NCBI GenBank assembly: GCA_041601535.1
Contig: JBFIHZ010000031.1
Span: 1-20,693 of the forward strand
Reading direction: 5' to 3'
Source of the DNA: JBFIHZ01 sp041601535
Lineage (GTDB): Bacteria > Pseudomonadota > Gammaproteobacteria > Xanthomonadales > SZUA-36
Length of the DNA stretch: 20,693 nucleotides
Part shown: piece by piece, positions 1-7,406 of the stretch
Numbering within the stretch: position 1 is the first letter of the stretch
Layout: every line of letters starts with the position of its first letter
The notes under the pieces: generated by a model
Seen by the model: only the letters and a program-made list of their open reading frames with translations
The model's database searches: none
What the model was told of the DNA's origin: nothing
Made by a program: the position numbers and the translations under genes

Positions 1-1005
1 ATTCACAACCTCGATCAGTTGCTGCGCATTGCGTGATTTGCCCTGCATCAGCACGCTGCCTTCGTTGATCACCAGGCGATCGAGATAGGTGTCATCTGGC
101 AGCAGGCGCGTGACATCTGCCAGCACCTCTATGGCCATGGGTGATTCGGCCCGGCGGCGGGTGAGAAAACTGGCGGCCTCACTGGTTTCCTTGACCTGTT
201 CACGCAAACGCTGAACCCGGCGTGCTTCATCCTGCACCTCGGCAATGGCTTCTTCCAGCTCCAGCACGCGGTTGGCCCGCATGTTGATCGACTGCACCAT
301 CACCACCACCAGCAACACGGCAGCGGCCGCGGCCAGCGCATAATTGAGCCGGGTGCGTGGGTTAACCACCCCCACCCGCTTTTCGTAGGGCAACAGGTTT
401 ACGCCCAGGCTTTGCCCCTCGCTGATCACGTCCACGCCACTGATGGAAACACCCCGTGAAGCCAGCGTTTCCAGCTGTGTGTCCAAGGGTTTGCGCGGCA
501 CCACGAATAATTCCAGCCGGATTTGCGCCGAATCCTTGTCGCTGCCCAGGTTTTTCCAGGTGAAATAAACTTCGCTGGCGCGGAATGGGGTCTGGCGGTC
601 CATTTCGAACCCCAGCACCTGTTGCAGATTGGATTCGGCCGCGGCGGGTAACTGGATGTTTTTGCGCAATACCTGGCCAGCGTCCAGTAACAGGAAACGT
701 GGCACCTCGTTCAGGTCATGCTGCTCCAGAACCTTGCGCACCTGCTGGCGTTGCAGTGCGGGATCCTGTTCCAGCTCAAAACGCTCCAGTGGCTGGATTT
801 GTCCGGCTTCTTCCACACCCACGGACAGGCTGGCAGAGTGAAGTTCCAGTACCAGGCGGCGCTGTGCGTGTTGCAGCCGTTCACGCCAACTGACCGGCAT
901 CAGCTGTTTCAGCTCGCCCAGCCACCAGCGTAAAAAGGAGCCCACGGGCCCGTTTCGCAGGCGCGCACTCCAGTATTGGATTTTGTTATTCAACGCAATC
1001 GCCAT
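1..1005 (-). CDS. gspL: T2SS inner-membrane platform protein GspL (PilN-like type), 3' end outside window
   Basis: The reading frame is open from ATG at 1005 to the window edge, giving 335 residues without a stop, so the C-terminus is missing. Residues about 50-200 form a divergent actin-like cytoplasmic domain. One membrane segment lies at 220-240 (NYALAAAAAVLLVVVMVQSI), then a coiled coil (about 245-280) and the start of a PilN-like ferredoxin-fold domain (MAIEVLADVTRLLPDDTYLD). In the family, GspL links the ATPase GspE to the inner membrane and pairs with GspM. The PilN-like type fits the Xanthomonas XpsL layout. A basic, tryptophan-rich N-terminal stretch of about 45 residues precedes the domain. 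The start is 7 bp after the gspK stop with no clear Shine-Dalgarno (SD) sequence, so translation is probably coupled. The assignment rests on gene order plus topology. Confidence 0.85.
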   Translation of the reverse strand, partial: MAIALNNKIQYWSARLRNGPVGSFLRWWLGELKQLMPVSWRERLQHAQRRLVLELHSASLSVGVEEAGQIQPLERFELEQDPALQRQQVRKVLEQHDLNEVPRFLLLDAGQVLRKNIQLPAAAESNLQQVLGFEMDRQTPFRASEVYFTWKNLGSDKDSAQIRLELFVVPRKPLDTQLETLASRGVSISGVDVISEGQSLGVNLLPYEKRVGVVNPRTRLNYALAAAAAVLLVVVMVQSINMRANRVLELEEAIAEVQDEARRVQRLREQVKETSEAASFLTRRRAESPMAIEVLADVTRLLPDDTYLDRLVINEGSVLMQGKSRNAQQLIEVVN

Positions 1006-1012
1006 GGTTTTG

Positions 1013-1927
1013 TCAGTGGTGGAACCCTTCTTGCCAGCGCAGGATCCTGAATGGATACCCGTCCTGATTTCCGCCCAGGCGAATTGTCGCTTCTACCTGG
1101 TCCCAAACGCCGTTAGGCAGGGTCGCCTTGGCAACGATACTATACGTGAGCCCCCTTCCCCTTGCCACGGCAACCTGCCCATTGGGCAGGGACAGCTTGA
1201 GGGACTTGTTGTCTACCTGAGAGTGCCTTTCCGCAACGAAGTTCAACGCATCTTCTTCGGTCATGTCGGGCAGGGCCAGCAGCGCCTCGGCAGGCGCATA
1301 AGCCGGATCCGGCAGTTTGTTCTCAGACCACACGGTCAGGCCGGGCTCCATTTTCTGGTACAACTCCCACGGCAGGCCGATCACCTGCAACAGTTCTTCC
1401 ACCATGATAAAACCGCGGTTGGCCGGCCCGACCTGGTAACCAGCAGAGGTGTATTCGGCCTCCTCTGCGCCATTGGGCCGCACCATGTCATCCGCGTCGG
1501 TCCAGTCCAGAATGGCCGCTGACAGCAACTCGGCATCGCCGGCTTCAAGGCCATTGGCCATAAATAACTGCAGCAAGGTCTGTTCCGTGGCGGAATTGAT
1601 GTTCAGTTTGCCGCGTTCATCGGTCACGCGGACTTCCAGCACGGCGCCGTCGTAGTACATCTCGTACGGCCGGCCGTCGGCAATCCAGCGCTGCTCTTCG
1701 TCGGGATCGCGTAAAGCCAGTACCGACAGGTTCAGGCCTGCCTCGGCAGCCAGGCGCGCGCGGGTGCTCCACATGATGGTATGGGCTTCCAGCTGATCCA
1801 TGCGCGCCATCAGCGTATACGCTCCGGTAGAAATCGTAACCAGCAGCAACACCCATAACACCATCACCAGGGCCACCCCGGACTGCTGCGCCGGCGCTTT
1901 CAACCGTAATTGGGTGGTGGCATTCAA
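1013..1927 (-). CDS. gspK: T2SS minor pseudopilin GspK
   Basis: This 304-residue protein is the large minor pseudopilin that, with GspI and GspJ, caps the T2SS pseudopilus. The prepilin peptidase site is visible as QQSG/VALVMVLWVLLL, cleaving after Gly17. The mature protein starts with Val and lacks the usual Glu at +5, which is typical of GspK. The middle contains the T2SSK helical domain with helix-hairpin-helix-like segments (LNINSATEQTLLQLF, LLALPDMTEEDALNF). The start is TTG at 1927. It is supported by AAGGA seven bases upstream and by a 4-bp overlap with the gspJ stop (TTGA). The only nearby ATG is out of frame. Confidence 0.95.
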   Translation of the reverse strand: MNATTQLRLKAPAQQSGVALVMVLWVLLLVTISTGAYTLMARMDQLEAHTIMWSTRARLAAEAGLNLSVLALRDPDEEQRWIADGRPYEMYYDGAVLEVRVTDERGKLNINSATEQTLLQLFMANGLEAGDAELLSAAILDWTDADDMVRPNGAEEAEYTSAGYQVGPANRGFIMVEELLQVIGLPWELYQKMEPGLTVWSENKLPDPAYAPAEALLALPDMTEEDALNFVAERHSQVDNKSLKLSLPNGQVAVARGRGLTYSIVAKATLPNGVWDQVEATIRLGGNQDGYPFRILRWQEGFHH

Positions 1928-2646
1928 TTGCGGTCCTTCCTGCGGTCACGCATCTGCTCGATGGCCGACTTGAAGGTATTTTTCTGGTTCGCCTCGTTGG
2001 CGCCATCGGCCACGCTGCCATCCACCTTGATGGCGGCTACCAGCAGTGGCCACTGCGCATAGCTGCCCTCTTCAAATACGATATCCAGTGCCACCGCCAT
2101 GGGTAACACCGACGGGTCGTCCCAGCGGTTGGTCCAGGGCGACAGTTCGCCGTTCTCATCCCGTCCCTGGAACTGAAATTCAGCATTGGCTATGTGGTCC
2201 AGCAGAAAGATTGGCGCTCGCTCGGACAATAAACTTTCCTCAAACCCCTGCACCAGCGCGTGCTCCAGCACCAGTGCCAGGCCGTCTTCGCTTTGCACGA
2301 TGCTGAGCTGCTGAACCTGCGGGCCGCCGAAACCAAGGTATCCCGGCATGGGGCCGACAAAGCGAATGGAATTCGCTTCGCCCAGGAATACCTCCTGCGC
2401 AACCGGATCCAGCGCCTGCTGCGATTCCTCGGTCTGGGAAAATGCCAGTGGAATGGCCTGGTTCAGCTGTTTGCGCACGAATTGATGCGCCATGCGCAAG
2501 CGGCCGCTTTCCTCCAGTATGGTCTGGCCACGGTCGGTGGCGCGGGTGGAAGCACTGAGGCCGCCATAAGCCAGCGCCAGCAACATGCTCAGCAGCGTAA
2601 TCGCCAGCAGCAATTCAACCAGGGTGAATCCGTTTGGCCTGTTCAT
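1924..2646 (-). CDS. gspJ: T2SS minor pseudopilin GspJ
   Basis: This 240-residue type IV pilin-like protein has a very short leader, MNRPNG, then the class III signal FTLVELLLAITLLSMLLALA, with cleavage after Gly6 and Glu at +5. The remainder fits the GspJ domain: a long helix (RLRMAHQFVRKQLNQ) followed by beta-rich sequence. GspJ binds GspI and GspK at the pseudopilus tip. The ATG at 2646 overlaps the gspI stop (ATGA). The frame stays open further upstream into gspI, but the leader length fits this ATG. Confidence 0.95.
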   Translation of the reverse strand: MNRPNGFTLVELLLAITLLSMLLALAYGGLSASTRATDRGQTILEESGRLRMAHQFVRKQLNQAIPLAFSQTEESQQALDPVAQEVFLGEANSIRFVGPMPGYLGFGGPQVQQLSIVQSEDGLALVLEHALVQGFEESLLSERAPIFLLDHIANAEFQFQGRDENGELSPWTNRWDDPSVLPMAVALDIVFEEGSYAQWPLLVAAIKVDGSVADGANEANQKNTFKSAIEQMRDRRKDRN

Positions 2647-3095
2647 ATGCCGGGTAACGCGCGATCGGCCAACACGGCCTTGACGGTGGAAAAACGGTTG
2701 GAGCGTTGCCGTGGCGGCTCTCCCCACTCAATGAAGAATTCCACTTCCAGCAGTTCGATACCGGTTTGTTCACCCAGTTCCACAGTGTGTGCGGTAGCCC
2801 CTTCGCCGGAGAACGGGTTGATCACCAGCTCCCAGTGGTAATCACCGAACTCGCCATCAGTATAGGTGCCGGAAACCAGTGGAATATCCAGCCCGACCTG
2901 GTCCATCACAGATTGCGCCACCAAAGCCACCTCGGTGTATTCGCGGGCGCGCACGGTATTGCGCATGGAGCCGGACATGATTTGCATCACCACCGCAAAG
3001 CTCATGGCGAACACCACGAAGGCCAGCAGCACCTCCAGTATGGTAAAGCCGGCCTGGTTCGACTGGCGCGGCGGGGGCGCGGACATACGCTGCAT
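2643..3095 (-). CDS. gspI: T2SS minor pseudopilin GspI
   Basis: This 150-residue minor pseudopilin starts the tip complex with GspJ and GspK. The signal is NQAG/FTILEVLLAFVVFAMSFAV, cleaved after Gly16, with Glu at +5. The C-terminal half (VELGEQTGIELLEVEFFIEW) fits the GspI fold. GGAGGA lies 6 bases upstream of ATG 3095, inside the end of gspH, and the gap to gspH is 2 bp. A second in-frame ATG three codons later is a less likely start. Confidence 0.95.
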   Translation of the reverse strand: MQRMSAPPPRQSNQAGFTILEVLLAFVVFAMSFAVVMQIMSGSMRNTVRAREYTEVALVAQSVMDQVGLDIPLVSGTYTDGEFGDYHWELVINPFSGEGATAHTVELGEQTGIELLEVEFFIEWGEPPRQRSNRFSTVKAVLADRALPGI

Positions 3096-3097
3096 GC

Positions 3098-3568
3098 TCA
3101 GTCCTCCACCCGCTGGATGGAGGCCTCGCCGGTCAGCCAGGCCACATTGATGCGGTACACGCGGCCGTTGGCATCCAGTTCCACCGACCCGCCGGTAGAC
3201 CCGCCATCCGGATAGAAGCGGATGCCGCCTACCGATTCAGAAGTCAGCTCCGATCGCGCGGTAGTCATCGCCACCTTCATGCCCTCGGGCAGCGTCACCT
3301 CTTCCCGTTTCGGCGCCTGGTACTTGGCCTGCTCGGTATCCACCAGGAAAACGTGCTCCTGCTTGTCGAGAATCGCCCGGGTGCGGGTATAGCGCATCGA
3401 CGCCGTCATCTTGCGCGCCGCCGTGCGCATTTCAGCGCCGGAAATACTGCGTGAAATGGAGGTGCCTACCAGGGCCAGCACCAGCGCGGCAATGACCATC
3501 ACCACAAGCAGTTCCACCAGGGTAAAGCCGCCGGATGGCTGTGATGCTGGTGTGAATCGGGTTCTCAT
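3098..3568 (-). CDS. gspH: T2SS minor pseudopilin GspH
   Basis: This 156-residue protein has the leader and signal PSGG/FTLVELLVVMVIAALVLALV, cleaved after Gly14, with Glu at +5. The GspH/FimT globular domain follows, with SMRYTRTRAILDKQ and the beta-rich motif GGIRFYPDGGSTGGSVEL, which is common in GspH. The protein links the tip complex to the GspG shaft. The SD is weak (GGTG, 5 bases from ATG 3568). A 51-bp gap containing a stem-loop separates it from gspG. Confidence 0.95.
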   Translation of the reverse strand: MRTRFTPASQPSGGFTLVELLVVMVIAALVLALVGTSISRSISGAEMRTAARKMTASMRYTRTRAILDKQEHVFLVDTEQAKYQAPKREEVTLPEGMKVAMTTARSELTSESVGGIRFYPDGGSTGGSVELDANGRVYRINVAWLTGEASIQRVED

Positions 3569-3599
3569 GTCAGCACCGGCGCACAGATATGGGGGCGTG

Positions 3600-3617
3600 C
3601 TTCGCTATGCAGCGAAG
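3600..3617 (-). other. Stem-loop directly after gspG
   Basis: A perfect 7-bp inverted repeat, CTTCGCT and AGCGAAG, encloses a 4-base loop and begins 2 bases after the gspG TAA. No U-run follows in the transcript direction, so it does not look like an intrinsic terminator. A role in mRNA 3'-end protection or processing is an inference. Confidence 0.5.
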
Positions 3618-3619
3618 GC

Positions 3620-4072
3620 TTACTCCCAGCTGTTGATGTCCGCGTTTTTGCCATCACCGCCCGGTCTGCCGTCGGCACCCAGGGATGAAATATCGAAGTC
3701 GCCGTGCTCCCCCGGATTGACATACTCGTAGTCCCGGCCCCAGGGGTCTTTCAGCAAGGAGGCTTTCACGTACGGGCCGTTCCAGCCGCTTTCGGTACCG
3801 GACTCTTCCACCAGTTGCTGCAAACTGTCCGGCGTGGTGCCAGTATCCAGGTAATAACTTTCCACCGCCATCGACAGGCGTTGTACCTGCGAGGCCGCGG
3901 CTTTGACCTTGGCCCCTTCAGCCTTGCCGATGATGCCGGGCAACACCAGGCCGCCGATCAATGCCAGAATCACCAACACCAGCAGCAACTCAACCAGGGT
4001 AAAACCCTGCTGCCGGCGCGCCGCTGACCCGGCTTTGCTTGAACCCGCCGGTGTTCTCAGTTGAATTTTCAT
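3620..4072 (-). CDS. gspG: T2SS major pseudopilin GspG
   Basis: This 150-residue major subunit builds the T2SS pseudopilus shaft. The leader is long (23 residues), ending RRQQG/FTLVELLLVLVILALIG, with Glu at +5. The signature C-terminus is present: DPWGRDYEYVNPGEHGDFDI followed by SLGADGRPGGDGKNADI, which is the loop that binds calcium in characterised GspG proteins. The ATG at 4072 was chosen because GGAGGA lies 8 bases upstream. A GTG at 4090 would add six residues but has no SD and includes the SD region. Stem-loops flank the gene on both sides. Confidence 0.97.
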   Translation of the reverse strand: MKIQLRTPAGSSKAGSAARRQQGFTLVELLLVLVILALIGGLVLPGIIGKAEGAKVKAAASQVQRLSMAVESYYLDTGTTPDSLQQLVEESGTESGWNGPYVKASLLKDPWGRDYEYVNPGEHGDFDISSLGADGRPGGDGKNADINSWE

Positions 4073-4110
4073 TTCCACTTTCCTCCACACTTCAATTACG
4101 CAATGACAAC

Positions 4111-4130
4111 CCGGTAACCGCCGTTACTGG
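4111..4130 (-). other. Stem-loop in the gspF-gspG intergenic region
   Basis: In transcript sense, CCAGTAAC and GTTACCGG pair around a GGCG loop (8 positions, one A-C mismatch). It sits 38 bases upstream of the gspG ATG. Beside it is a direct repeat of GCGGACCC (4132-4139 and 4147-4154). This 83-bp gap is the largest inside the gsp cluster. No convincing internal promoter was seen. Confidence 0.4.
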
Positions 4131-4155
4131 CGCGGACCCGGTGCCTGCGGACCCA

Positions 4156-5370
4156 TCAGGCCACCAGGTCGTTGATGCTCAGGATGGCCAACAATACCGA
4201 CAGCACAATGGTACCGATCAGAACCGCCAGCAACAGGGTCACCACCGGTGTAAAAATGGACAGCAGCCGTTCGATCGTATTCCGCACTTCCATGTCATAG
4301 GTGTCGGATACTTTCATCAACATCGCATCCAGCCGTCCGGTTTCTTCACCCACGCTCATCATTTGCAGTGCCAGCCGCGGGAACCGGCCCGACTTGGCCA
4401 GGTTGCGCGCCAGGCCGCCGCCGGTTTTGACTTCGCGCGCCGCATCCGAAACATCCTTGCGCAACACGGTATTGCTTATGACATTGCGCGCGATGGAAAG
4501 TGCCGACAGCAGCGGCACGCCGTTGCTCAACAAGGTGCCGAGCGTGCGGGTCAGGCGGGCGGTTTCCAGCTTGGCCACCAGGTCACCGACCCATTTGAAG
4601 CCCAGCACCTTGCCATCCCAGTTGAAGCGCTTCTCTTCCACCGCCAGCATGCGCCGGAACTGGGTCACCACCAGGAAGCCGATCAAAATCATCGCCCACC
4701 AGAATTTCTGTAATATTTCTCCGGCGCCCAGCACCACCTTGGTGATGAAGGGCAGATCGCCACCCAGCTCCTCGAATATCGGGGTGAACTGGGGAATCAC
4801 ATAGACCAGCAACAGGATCAGGGAGCCGCCCGCCAACGCCAGCAAAATGGCCGGGTAAATCAGTGCCGAGATCACACTGTCTTTCAGATCACGCGAGCGT
4901 TCCAGGTATTCCGACAGACGGTTCAGGGTGACATCCAGCGTGCCGCCCACCTCTCCGGCCCGTACCATGTTGACAAACAACCGGCTGAACGCGCCATGTT
5001 GCTTTTCCAGCGCATCGGACAGGCTGCCGCCTTCGCGCACATGGTCACGGATTTCCGACACGGTGCGGTTGACCCGGTTGTTTTCCGACAACTCCATCAG
5101 CACCTGCAAAGAGCGGTCCAGCGGCAGGCCGGCGCCCAGCAGGGTCGCCAGTTGCTGCGTGAACTGGCCTACTTCACGGCTGCTCATGCCACGGCGGCTC
5201 AGGCGCAGGGAGCCCAATCCAAACAATCCGCCACCCGCCTCGCGTGCCTGCAACGGGATATTGCCAGCCTCCTGCAGCTTCAGCACCACCAGGTCAACGC
5301 TGGCTGCTTCCATCGTGCCCTGCACGGTTTCGCCACTGGGGGCCACCGCCTTGTATTCAAACAGCGGCAT
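4156..5370 (-). CDS. gspF: T2SS inner-membrane platform protein GspF
   Basis: This 404-residue polytopic protein is the core of the T2SS inner-membrane platform and couples GspE ATPase motion to pseudopilus assembly. It has the usual N-terminal segment (MPLFEYKAVAPSGETVQGTM) and two tandem T2SSF helical-bundle domains, about 68-190 (FTQQLATLLGAGLPLDRSL) and 270-395 (RTLGTLLSNGVPLLSAL). Membrane segments lie at about 168-192, 222-237 and 372-397. The length is normal for the family. The ATG at 5370 overlaps the gspE stop (ATGA). Confidence 0.97.
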   Translation of the reverse strand: MPLFEYKAVAPSGETVQGTMEAASVDLVVLKLQEAGNIPLQAREAGGGLFGLGSLRLSRRGMSSREVGQFTQQLATLLGAGLPLDRSLQVLMELSENNRVNRTVSEIRDHVREGGSLSDALEKQHGAFSRLFVNMVRAGEVGGTLDVTLNRLSEYLERSRDLKDSVISALIYPAILLALAGGSLILLLVYVIPQFTPIFEELGGDLPFITKVVLGAGEILQKFWWAMILIGFLVVTQFRRMLAVEEKRFNWDGKVLGFKWVGDLVAKLETARLTRTLGTLLSNGVPLLSALSIARNVISNTVLRKDVSDAAREVKTGGGLARNLAKSGRFPRLALQMMSVGEETGRLDAMLMKVSDTYDMEVRNTIERLLSIFTPVVTLLLAVLIGTIVLSVLLAILSINDLVA

Positions 5371-7100
5371 CAGCTTTCCTGGGTAACCCGCAGTACTTCG
5401 TCCAGGGTGGTCATGCCCTGCAGGCACTTGGTCAGCCCGTCCTGGTACATGGTGCGCATGCCTTCGGCCACAGCCAGATCCTGGATTTCACCGGCGGTGG
5501 CATGATTCATGATCAGCCGCCGGATGGGGTCGGTCATCAGCAGCAGTTCCAGGATGGTGGTACGCCCGCGGTAACCGGTGGGATTCAATTCGGTGGCCAC
5601 CGGGCGGTACACCGTGTAGCTGTCCTGTTCGACCAGACGGTTCATGCCGATTTCACGCGCGACCTCCGGCAACAGCTGATAAGCTTCGCGGCTGTCCGGA
5701 TCCAGCGTGCGCACCAGGCGCTGCGCCAGGATGGCGTTTACGGTGGAGGTGAGCAGGTAATCCTCCACGCCCATGTCCAGCATTCGGGTCACACCGCCCG
5801 CCGCGTCATTGGTATGCACCGTGGACAACACCAGATGGCCGGTCAGGGCCGACTGAATGGCGATTTTGGCGGTTTCCAGGTCGCGCATTTCACCAATCAT
5901 GATCACGTCCGGGTCCTGGCGCACGATCGCACGCAAGGCATGCGAGAAGTCCAGCCCGATGGACGATTTGGCCTGAATCTGGTTGATGCCCTCCAATTGG
6001 TACTCCACCGGATCTTCCACCGTGATGATTTTGCGTTCCGGCGTGTTCAATGCGCTGAGCGCGGTGTACAGCGTGGTGGTTTTACCGGAACCGGTAGGCC
6101 CGGTCACCAGGATGATGCCGTGCGGCATTTCCAGTGCATGCACGAATTTCTTCTGAATGTGATCATCGAAACCCAGCGCCTCGAAATCCAGCACGATGCT
6201 TTCGCGGTCAAGGATACGCATCACCACGCTCTCGCCGTGCGAAGTGGGCACGGTGGAGACACGCAGGTCCAGTTCCTTGCCCTGCACCCGGTGCATGATG
6301 CGACCATCCTGCGGCAGGCGCCGTTCGGCGATGTTCAGCTTGGCCATGATCTTGATACGGCTGATGACGGCTGCGGTGGAGCTGGCCGGAGGCGCCTCTT
6401 CTTCCTGCAGCACGCCATCGATGCGGTAACGCACCTTGAGGCGGTTCTCAAAGGGTTCGATATGAATATCCGAGGCGCGCGCTTCGACTGCGCGTTGCAG
6501 GATCAGGTTGACCAGGCGGATGACCGGTGCCTCGGAAGCGAGATCCCGCAGGTGCTCCACATCTTCCAGCTCGCCTTCTGATTCAGCCCCCAGCCGCTCG
6601 ACGATCTGGCCCATGGCGCTGCGCCCGCCGCCCAGCAGCTTTTCAATGCCATTTTCCACCTCGGAGGCGATGCCCACCTGGCGGATGATGTTCTTGCCAC
6701 TGGCCATGCTCAACGAACGCACCGCGAACTCATCCCGCGGGTTGGCCATGATCACGGTCAGGTCATCGTCGGTTTCAGCAATGGGCAGTATCTGGTATTG
6801 CTTGAGAAAACGCACCGCGATGCCTGGCAGTTCAGGAACTTCCTCCGGCAGGTCGGTAGTGCGGATCAGCGGCAGGTCCAGCAAATGCGCTTCGGCTTCG
6901 GCCACGTCGCGTTCAGATACCAGCCCGAGGCGCACCAGCAGGGTCACCAGGTCGCCGCCATTCTGCTCGCGGTAGGTTTCCGCGCGTTTCAGGTCGGCCG
7001 CTTTCAGGCGGTTGTTGTTCAACAGGAATTCGCAGACGGCATCAGTCACTGCGGAAGGTGATTCCTGCATGGCTGCTGACTGCTGTTCCGTTGCTTGCAC
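5370..7100 (-). CDS. gspE: T2SS secretion ATPase GspE, without tetracysteine zinc motif
   Basis: This 576-residue cytoplasmic ATPase powers pseudopilus assembly. An N1E domain lies at about 20-85, followed by N2E and then the ATPase core: Walker A GPTGSGKTT (334-342), the Asp box IITVEDPVEYQ, Walker B DPDVIMIGEMRD (about 396-407) and the His box HLVLSTVHTNDA. In most GspE proteins, four cysteines follow (CxxC ... CxxC before TGYRGR). Here those positions are D467, S470, A502 and L505, so the zinc site is absent. Start choice: GTG at 7100 has a purine-rich stretch (GGGGCAAGGA) upstream. ATG at 7070 would give 566 residues but has no SD. It is the first gene of the gsp cluster here, as in xps operons. 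Confidence 0.96.
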   Translation of the reverse strand: MQATEQQSAAMQESPSAVTDAVCEFLLNNNRLKAADLKRAETYREQNGGDLVTLLVRLGLVSERDVAEAEAHLLDLPLIRTTDLPEEVPELPGIAVRFLKQYQILPIAETDDDLTVIMANPRDEFAVRSLSMASGKNIIRQVGIASEVENGIEKLLGGGRSAMGQIVERLGAESEGELEDVEHLRDLASEAPVIRLVNLILQRAVEARASDIHIEPFENRLKVRYRIDGVLQEEEAPPASSTAAVISRIKIMAKLNIAERRLPQDGRIMHRVQGKELDLRVSTVPTSHGESVVMRILDRESIVLDFEALGFDDHIQKKFVHALEMPHGIILVTGPTGSGKTTTLYTALSALNTPERKIITVEDPVEYQLEGINQIQAKSSIGLDFSHALRAIVRQDPDVIMIGEMRDLETAKIAIQSALTGHLVLSTVHTNDAAGGVTRMLDMGVEDYLLTSTVNAILAQRLVRTLDPDSREAYQLLPEVAREIGMNRLVEQDSYTVYRPVATELNPTGYRGRTTILELLLMTDPIRRLIMNHATAGEIQDLAVAEGMRTMYQDGLTKCLQGMTTLDEVLRVTQES

Positions 7101-7258
7101 TGTCCTTGCCCCTGTCTGTGTCGTTAGCTGGTTCGAAGTCTGTGTCGCTGCGTGTGGCGAAATAAAAATCGCCGCATGCCGCCGCTGCTGCTGGCGAAAA
7201 ACGGCCGTGACCCAACCGGCGGGCTGCCGCCGCGCTGCGCGGCCGCCGTATTCCGGGA
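7101..7258 (-). other. GC-rich structured leader upstream of gspE
   Basis: The region between the predicted transcript start (about 7252) and gspE holds no credible gene. It contains overlapping hairpins: a 6-bp stem CGGCGG/CCGCCG at 7217-7232 and a 6-bp stem GCCGCG/CGCGGC at 7229-7243. The two share four bases, so they exclude each other. A weaker A/T-loop hairpin (GGCGA ... TCGCC) lies at 7156-7173. A leader function is inference. Confidence 0.3.
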
Positions 7259-7264
7259 ATTATA
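7259..7264 (-). promoter_or_regulatory. Candidate -10 box for the gsp operon
   Basis: The minus strand reads GTAACGTATAATTCCC, a perfect sigma-70 TATAAT. No good -35 lies at 16-18 bases; the hexamer 17 bases upstream is CTCATC. An activator or a weak promoter is therefore possible. The predicted start is near 7252, leaving a leader of about 150 bases before GTG 7100. Confidence 0.4.
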
Positions 7265-7336
7265 CGTTACGCCGGCCTGCAGATGAGTAAACACCACTGC
7301 CGCGGCGGACCGCCCGTGGCCCGGAAAGCCACCCCG

Positions 7337-7356
7337 GATGGTGGCACCACACCATC
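7337..7356 (-). terminator. Stem-loop downstream of the purL-linked membrane protein gene
   Basis: A perfect 7-bp inverted repeat, GATGGTG and CACCATC, encloses a 6-base loop about 50 bp after the TAG at 7407. No U-tract follows. If it ends transcription from purL, it would need Rho or act as an mRNA 3' end. Confidence 0.3.
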
Positions 7357-7406
7357 TGCGAAGCACACTGAACTGACACTAGGCTCAGGCTTCGGTTCCC
7401 CGGCGG

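Noticed and set aside
3620..4090. GTG at 4090 as the gspG start
   Set aside because: It would translate through the GGAGGA that serves ATG 4072, and it has no SD of its own.
5244..6581. A 445-codon plus-strand open frame
   Set aside because: It lies antisense over gspE and gspF, which are certain. The translation is low in complexity (His/Gln-rich) as expected for the shadow of a GC-rich gene.
7124..7366. An 80-codon minus-strand frame in the gap before gspE
   Set aside because: No SD of note, arginine/alanine-rich translation with no domain, and it spans the predicted promoter and hairpins.
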